Below are positions 59,301 through 64,000 of a stretch of DNA of 64,000 bases, piece after piece. The stretch's first letter is position 1; each line of letters opens with the position of its first letter. The translations under genes and the position numbers were made by a program. The stretch lies in the NCBI RefSeq assembly GCF_014851395.1, contig NW_024044459.1, positions 6,919,100-6,983,099 of the forward strand, in the 5' to 3' direction. Source of the DNA: Micropterus salmoides. Its lineage: Eukaryota; Chordata; Actinopteri; Centrarchiformes; Centrarchidae. Below the pieces are notes generated by a model, which saw only the letters and a list, made by a program, of their open reading frames with translations, had not been told where the DNA came from and searched no databases.

Positions 59301-61380
59301 TGCTTAAATCTACAAATTCCACTTAATTTTTTTTTATATATACAATACTCACCTGCCTGCTACAAACCAATTTCTCCATTACAGACATATCTCGCTCTGT
59401 GTTTTATGTCTGTCTGCATCTTAGTCTTTGAATTTCATCTTTGACCTCAGTTCTGCCGCACAGACACACACGTGTGGGATACACGTTGTTAACATCAAAG
59501 AAATAATAGAAAGTTTTACACGTTTCAGGCAACGAACCTAACCTGTATCCTTTATTGTTCTCCTCTGCATGTTGACACATAAAAAAACCAATAGTGTTCT
59601 ATGTGCTGATTTAACTATCATAGACATTTAAGGAGAGCAGAAAGAGATGCTGGAGTCCAGATGTTTGTTTGTTTTTTGTTCTCTTCACAAACAGGTTTTC
59701 CATCACAGCCGTCTGCATCTGCTAGCTGTCAGTGTGAGCAGCAGGCCATCCATTTTGTTCATTAGCAAGCCTTCCACTCAGTTTCCCATGGTTCTTTGTT
59801 TGTGTGTCATGTCTGAACTATGACCTGTGAGCTGATACTGTTGGACTGAATGATCTGAATGTCAGCAATGCATTGTATCATTGGTCCAGCAGCTTCTTCC
59901 TAAAATAATGGAAAGGAACGCTGACAGACCAAGATGCTTTGATTGACAGCTGTAATGTGGGAAATAGATCATGTACAATTAACTATGAAAAATAACATCA
60001 GTGTGGCATTTTAGCTCCAAATGTTTGCGTTCATCTTGAAACGAGATAATGACATTTTTAAAAAACATGGTATGTAAACTTTCTGAAACAGTAAGGATCA
60101 GTGATTCATTCACAGATAAGGAGACATTTTGCATTTAGGATTTGTTAAGCAGCTGCTCTTTATTGTTTTAGAAATTGTTACCATTTCTCTTCCCAACAAA
60201 ATGAATATTGTTCTGCCAATGCATTGTCATGGATACAAAACCTGCTCTACACTAGGTAACTTACAAATTTACATATATAGTTATCTACTCTGTTGTAAAA
60301 ATTAATAAATTAAAACAATAAATAGTCTTTTATTTGACACAAGCAGCAGAGGTATCAAAAGGCTTTTAAAAGAAGGTGTCCCCTTTATCCACTCCTGATT
60401 TGTAGCCTTCAGATATTAACTGTCCAAAAAGGCATTTTTACCATAAAAGTGATGGATAACTCAACTGAGGAGCTGGAGACATGTTAGGGGCACATGGTGC
60501 TAGGTCAGTGAGTTGAGACAGTTGAGATTGTTTGTTGCCTAGGAATGTGGACAATCCCTGCCCCCTTGTCCTGTCCCACTCCCCCATCCCACCACCTCAG
60601 AAGTTGCCCAGAATGCCGTCCAATGGTGGCATACATGTTTCTCAACCCCCCACACCTTGCTATCGCTATAGCTCAGGGGAGTGGAAAAGAGGCATGTGAA
60701 GTGGGAAACAGGGTTGGGTAGATAACCCTGCCAGTAGGACCCCTGCACAGCGCCTACGTATCAGGAGGCTGCAGGAGGCAGGAGCTGGGCCTGGAGAGTT
60801 CATGTCTTGTCAGGTTGCCTGAGGGAGGTCATTTCACTGCGCCAGGACACATGAAGTTGCTGATTAGTGTTTGCATCGAGTGGGCAGGCCAGAGATAAGT
60901 GGAGAGGGAGACAGATGTCAGGGGGGATGAGGGGGAGGGGGACAACTGGCCCACAAGTTCCCACCAGGCTGCACACACTTTAGAATGTGCTTGGTTCAGT
61001 CCTTTGGGAAATTGTGTGCCTTTTATTCTTGTGGGTATGAGGACACACCTTGACATCACTACTGGCAACATGTTGACACACGATCTCTCTCACGCTGTCT
61101 GAATGATATTCATGGCTTTAGCTGTGTTAGATGAAGTCCTTCTTTCTGTTTTGCTGTTTAAAACATATTTGTCCTTACTCACTGACTTGGAGCGCACAAA
61201 GTTTCATGAATAGTGAATGTGCACTTCCAGTGTCACTGAGTAACCCTTACAGAGATTCCAACAATTGTCCATTTGTTGAAGACAGTTTTGGTTTATCTCC
61301 TTTTCCAGCTTTTTGTTAGTTCTGTGTCTTTACTCTTACTGTAAGACTTTACAAACTGTTGAACCCTCTCAAAGCATGGA
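56376..61380. other. Intergenic between ch25h-like gene and bmp10
   Basis: No gene is recognised. It contains a complete family B repeat (listed separately), an A-rich tract at about 57809-57838 and otherwise unremarkable AT-rich sequence. The bmp10 3' UTR should lie within about 60300-61380; an AATAAA on the - strand is at about 61022-61027. Confidence 0.5.
56843..57288. repeat. Dispersed MITE-like repeat, family B, most complete copy
   Basis: Imperfect inverted repeats of about 55-60 bp at the ends: TGTGACATATGCTTATTTGC, then TTTCTTGCAG on the left; GGCAGGAAAGCAAATAAGCG, then CATGTCACAA on the right. The interior holds AAACAGCTAGCCTGGCTCTG, TTTCCAGTCTTTACATTAAG and GACATGAGAGTGGTATTCAT blocks found in the other fragments in the window. 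Confidence 0.8.
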
Positions 61381-63324
61381 CTATCTGCAGCCACACTCAG
61401 CCACCACCATGCCTTCAAACTTGTACTTGTAGGTGACCACGCCTGTGTCATCCAGATACAACAGGGAGATGGGGTCCAGCTTGGTGGGCACGCAACAAGC
61501 TCGTGCTGCCTTCTGAGGACTGTTGATGTTCACCAATGTCTGGACAATGGCATGCTTGGTGGGTGTGACGTGCTTGGTCAGAGGAAAGGAACATATGCCA
61601 GTGCACTCAAAGGCATCGTAACCGGTGGGTGCCAGAATCCAACTGTCCCATCCAATATCTTTGAACTCTACGTACAGAGATTGTTTCTTGCAATGGTTTC
61701 CCTTGGCATTGCGACGAATTCGGGATGCTGTGTCATAGATCAGATTGGAGCGCATTTGGATGAGGTCCTCTTCATCTGGCTCAGCTTCTTCAACACCCTC
61801 ATCCCTGTCCCTCCCCTGCTCCCCCCACAGCCCATTCAGGCCAGTCCCCAAGTCATTCTGGAGAACCATGTTAGAGGTTTCGTGGTCAATCATCTCGTTC
61901 AGCTCACGCTTGTCATCACGGTGATCACTACTTTGGTCATCAGAGAAAACAATCAGCAGAGGTTTGTGTTTTTCCTCAGGGCTGGTGTCAATCTTCATGT
62001 CCCCTTCAGGTGGATTCCTGTCTTTGTTGTCCCCTGTCATCCCTTGAACATCCTCTTCATTAGCCATGCTGGAAATGTGCACCTCCAGCCGGTGCGTGCT
62101 TCCACGGTCAGATTTACGCCAGCGTTGAACAGCAGCAGTGAGGTCAAAGGCCTGCCAGCCGTTATCAGTGCCATAGACCTGACGTGAAGCCAATTCCACC
62201 AGCTCTATCCGCTCTCCTCCCCCTCTGAATTTGTCGCCTCTCACAGTGTTTTCATCTGTCACGTTGTCATCTCCGTCATGCGATTCCAGTTCATAGATAG
62301 CAACCTTGCGGTCAACACCAGCATACAGGTGGCGGTCAGTCTGGACAAGGGTGTAAAGGCGAAGCTCAGCTGCTGTGATGCGTTCATGATGGGGGACAGA
62401 CATGTTGAAGAGGAGTGGGTGACGCCTCACTCCTCCAACTCCCACAACACTGGGAGATGAATCTGGGGAAGAGAAATAAATGGTTGGTTAAAATTATGCA
62501 CATTTTGTATAGTCGTTTTATCGAGGTTTTCACTTGAGTTCTGCAATGCATCCTATCCCTATCTAACCTCATCCTAAGAATGTCAGAATAAGAATCGCAT
62601 TTTGATTGGAACATTGCCTAGCAAAGAGAAGTAACAAGTAAGCTTAGATTTAATCAACAAATTATTTGTTCGTACACACTTGAAGCTACAGTCTACTTGA
62701 AAAACTACACATGTATACAAGAAGACTCTTTTTGTCTTACATTCTACTTACATTTGGCCTTGCAGAACAGAGAGTGATGAGAAAAATACAGATCATATTT
62801 AAATGAAAAAAAGCTCAATAAACATGCCAGCAACTAAGAAAGAAAAAGTAGCTCTCGTTTTTAATCAGTCTGTATGATCAACAGGTGCATCATCATGTGG
62901 AGCAGAGGATCTTTACCTTCATTTTTGAAGCTGCGGATGATGCTGGCGGTGGGCATGGCAGTGCGGTCATTAGCGAAACGGTTATAGAGCTCCATCATGT
63001 ACTCAGGGGGCTCTTCTCGCATGCTTCCAGGAGGCAGGGGAGGAGGACTCATGCCAGACAGGTTGAAAGTCCGCAGAAACTGTTCCTTCAGACTCTCCAG
63101 CAGGCTCTGCATGTTCATGTTGTTGCCCTGCTCCAGCAGTGACGGATCCACCACGCCTCCATGACCATCTCCCAGCCCCGGAGCAGAGCGATGCCTCTGA
63201 TGGGTGTTGGAGATCGGCTGCTCTGTCCACGGAGAGGCCCCTGGAGCAGCAGGATGGAAAACACCAAGAGCAAAGTCTTGGAGCTGCAGATGGTTCCCGG
63301 TTGAGAGACCCAAATGCTCGCCAT
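61381..63324 (-). CDS. bmp10: Bone morphogenetic protein 10 (or Bmp10-like), frameshift in exon 1
   Basis: Two - strand exons: 63324-62917 and 62462-61381, phase 1 junction (donor GTAAAG, acceptor CCCCAG), reading SFKNE/D across it as in BMP10. The propeptide has EEPPEYMMELYNRFANDRTA and PLLFNMSVPHHERI, both close to BMP10. A furin site RIRR precedes a 109-residue mature domain (encoded 61710-61384) with NAKGNHCKK, DIGWDSWI, PTKHAIVQTLV, ACCVPTKL and AECGCR; all seven cysteines are present. BMP10 is a secreted ligand for ALK1 on endothelium and in heart. The ATG at 63324 (MASIWVS) starts a good signal peptide (KTLLLVFSILLLQG), but that frame ends at a stop; the propeptide is in another frame. 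The switch lies at about 63214-63230. Exon 1 is one base short of the phase its donor requires. Teleosts also have bmp10l; the paralogue is not resolved. gdf2/bmp9 fits less well. Confidence 0.88.
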
Positions 63325-63792
63325 GGGAAAAACAATCCGCAGCTTTCTATTGTACACCCCCGGGATTGATGCAACAGCAAAACAAAATTATTGTGATCTC
63401 TGAACGCCTTAATCCAAAGGTTAATTTAGATTGTGGTCAGTTCATCTGTAGTCTAAGAAAGTTCTGGTTCCCTGGCAGTAGGCAGTAGTGTTGTTGACCC
63501 TTGCACTGACCAGTGTGAGCGCCTCTGCAGGAGTGTGTATTCCTGCTGCTCTCTTCCAGATCTCACAGCATTTATTCTCATGCACACCTTTTGATGTCCT
63601 TTGCGACAGGGCTGCAGTTCCGGTGACAGGGTGGCCAATGCTTGGCTCTGTCCGCCCAAGTCATCTCTGTTGTGTCCTCTCCTCTGTCAGTCTCTCTCTG
63701 TGCTCTGCGCTCTTCTTCCCAGCTCTTTCTTTCTGACTCTTATCTATGATACTGTGGGCTCTGCATTGCTCAGTGCTTATGGTCTCTTTGCT

Positions 63793-63827
<35 letters not shown>

Positions 63828-64000
63828 ATGCGTGCGTGCCTTCAACTTTGTGTGATGCACATGAGCGTGTGTTATCTCACAACTTCCTTAATGAGGATTT
63901 TGTAAACATTGTCCTGTAGCCTCTTCCTTGTGGAAGCGCTATTTTGTTTGGGTGGGTGCTCCATGGTTGATATTCTTCATTTGTTTATTTGCTTTGTAAA
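63325..64000. other. Upstream flank of bmp10
   Basis: Non-coding; includes the presumed bmp10 5' UTR and promoter (the gene reads leftward). No clear TATA box recognised. Confidence 0.45.
63794..63826. repeat. (GT)n microsatellite
   Basis: About 16 perfect GT units, about 0.5 kb upstream of the bmp10 start. Confidence 0.95.

Noticed and set aside
61552..62187. 211-codon open frame on + strand
   Set aside because: It is the antisense shadow of the bmp10 coding exon.
1..64000. CRISPR array, phage or bacterial defence system
   Set aside because: No regularly spaced direct repeats with unique spacers; spliced vertebrate genes and fish transposons throughout.

Overview
The window looks like vertebrate nuclear DNA from a teleost fish, probably a spiny-rayed (percomorph) species. 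Spliced genes have canonical GT/AG junctions. The genes resemble zebrafish and human family members but show fish-type divergence. Non-coding DNA is full of CA/GT microsatellites, Tc1-like, hAT-like and piggyBac-like DNA transposons, and tRNA-derived SINEs. I see no bacterial operon, CRISPR array, rRNA gene or genuine tRNA gene.

Four protein-coding genes can be supported. (1) znf703, + strand, 4327-6674, two exons: a Nlz/NocA-family transcriptional co-repressor. (2) erlin2, + strand, 30800-48931, eleven coding exons: an ER-membrane SPFH/prohibitin-domain protein; reading the exons through gives an uninterrupted 332-residue protein. (3) A cholesterol 25-hydroxylase-like gene, + strand, 54723-56375, two exons and 272 residues. 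(4) bmp10 or its paralogue bmp10-like, - strand, 61381-63324, two exons: a TGF-beta ligand with an intact mature domain but an apparent one-base frameshift just after the signal peptide.

Layout: 1-4.3 kb is the upstream flank and promoter of znf703; 4.3-7.5 kb is znf703 with its 3' UTR; 7.5-29 kb is a gene-poor stretch with two Tc1-like elements, interrupted SINEs, a possible hAT/ZMYM-type fragment and several non-repetitive islands that could be conserved enhancers; 29-49 kb is erlin2, whose introns 1-3 hold nested transposons including an antisense piggyBac transposase copy; 49-54.7 kb is the erlin2 3' UTR and an intergenic stretch; 54.7-56.4 kb is the ch25h-like gene; 56.4-61.4 kb is intergenic; 61.4-63.3 kb is bmp10.

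znf703 beside erlin2 matches the linkage known in human 8p11. erlin2 and the ch25h-like gene are adjacent and co-oriented, and both families act in ER sterol sensing (SCAP-Insig-SREBP control); co-regulation here is only inference. The best anomalies are the bmp10 exon 1 frameshift, a GT repeat sitting directly against the erlin2 exon 2 splice acceptor, two SINEs each split at almost the same place by unrelated DNA transposons, and a piggyBac copy retaining its three catalytic aspartates despite two frameshifts. I did not find a convincing new molecular system.
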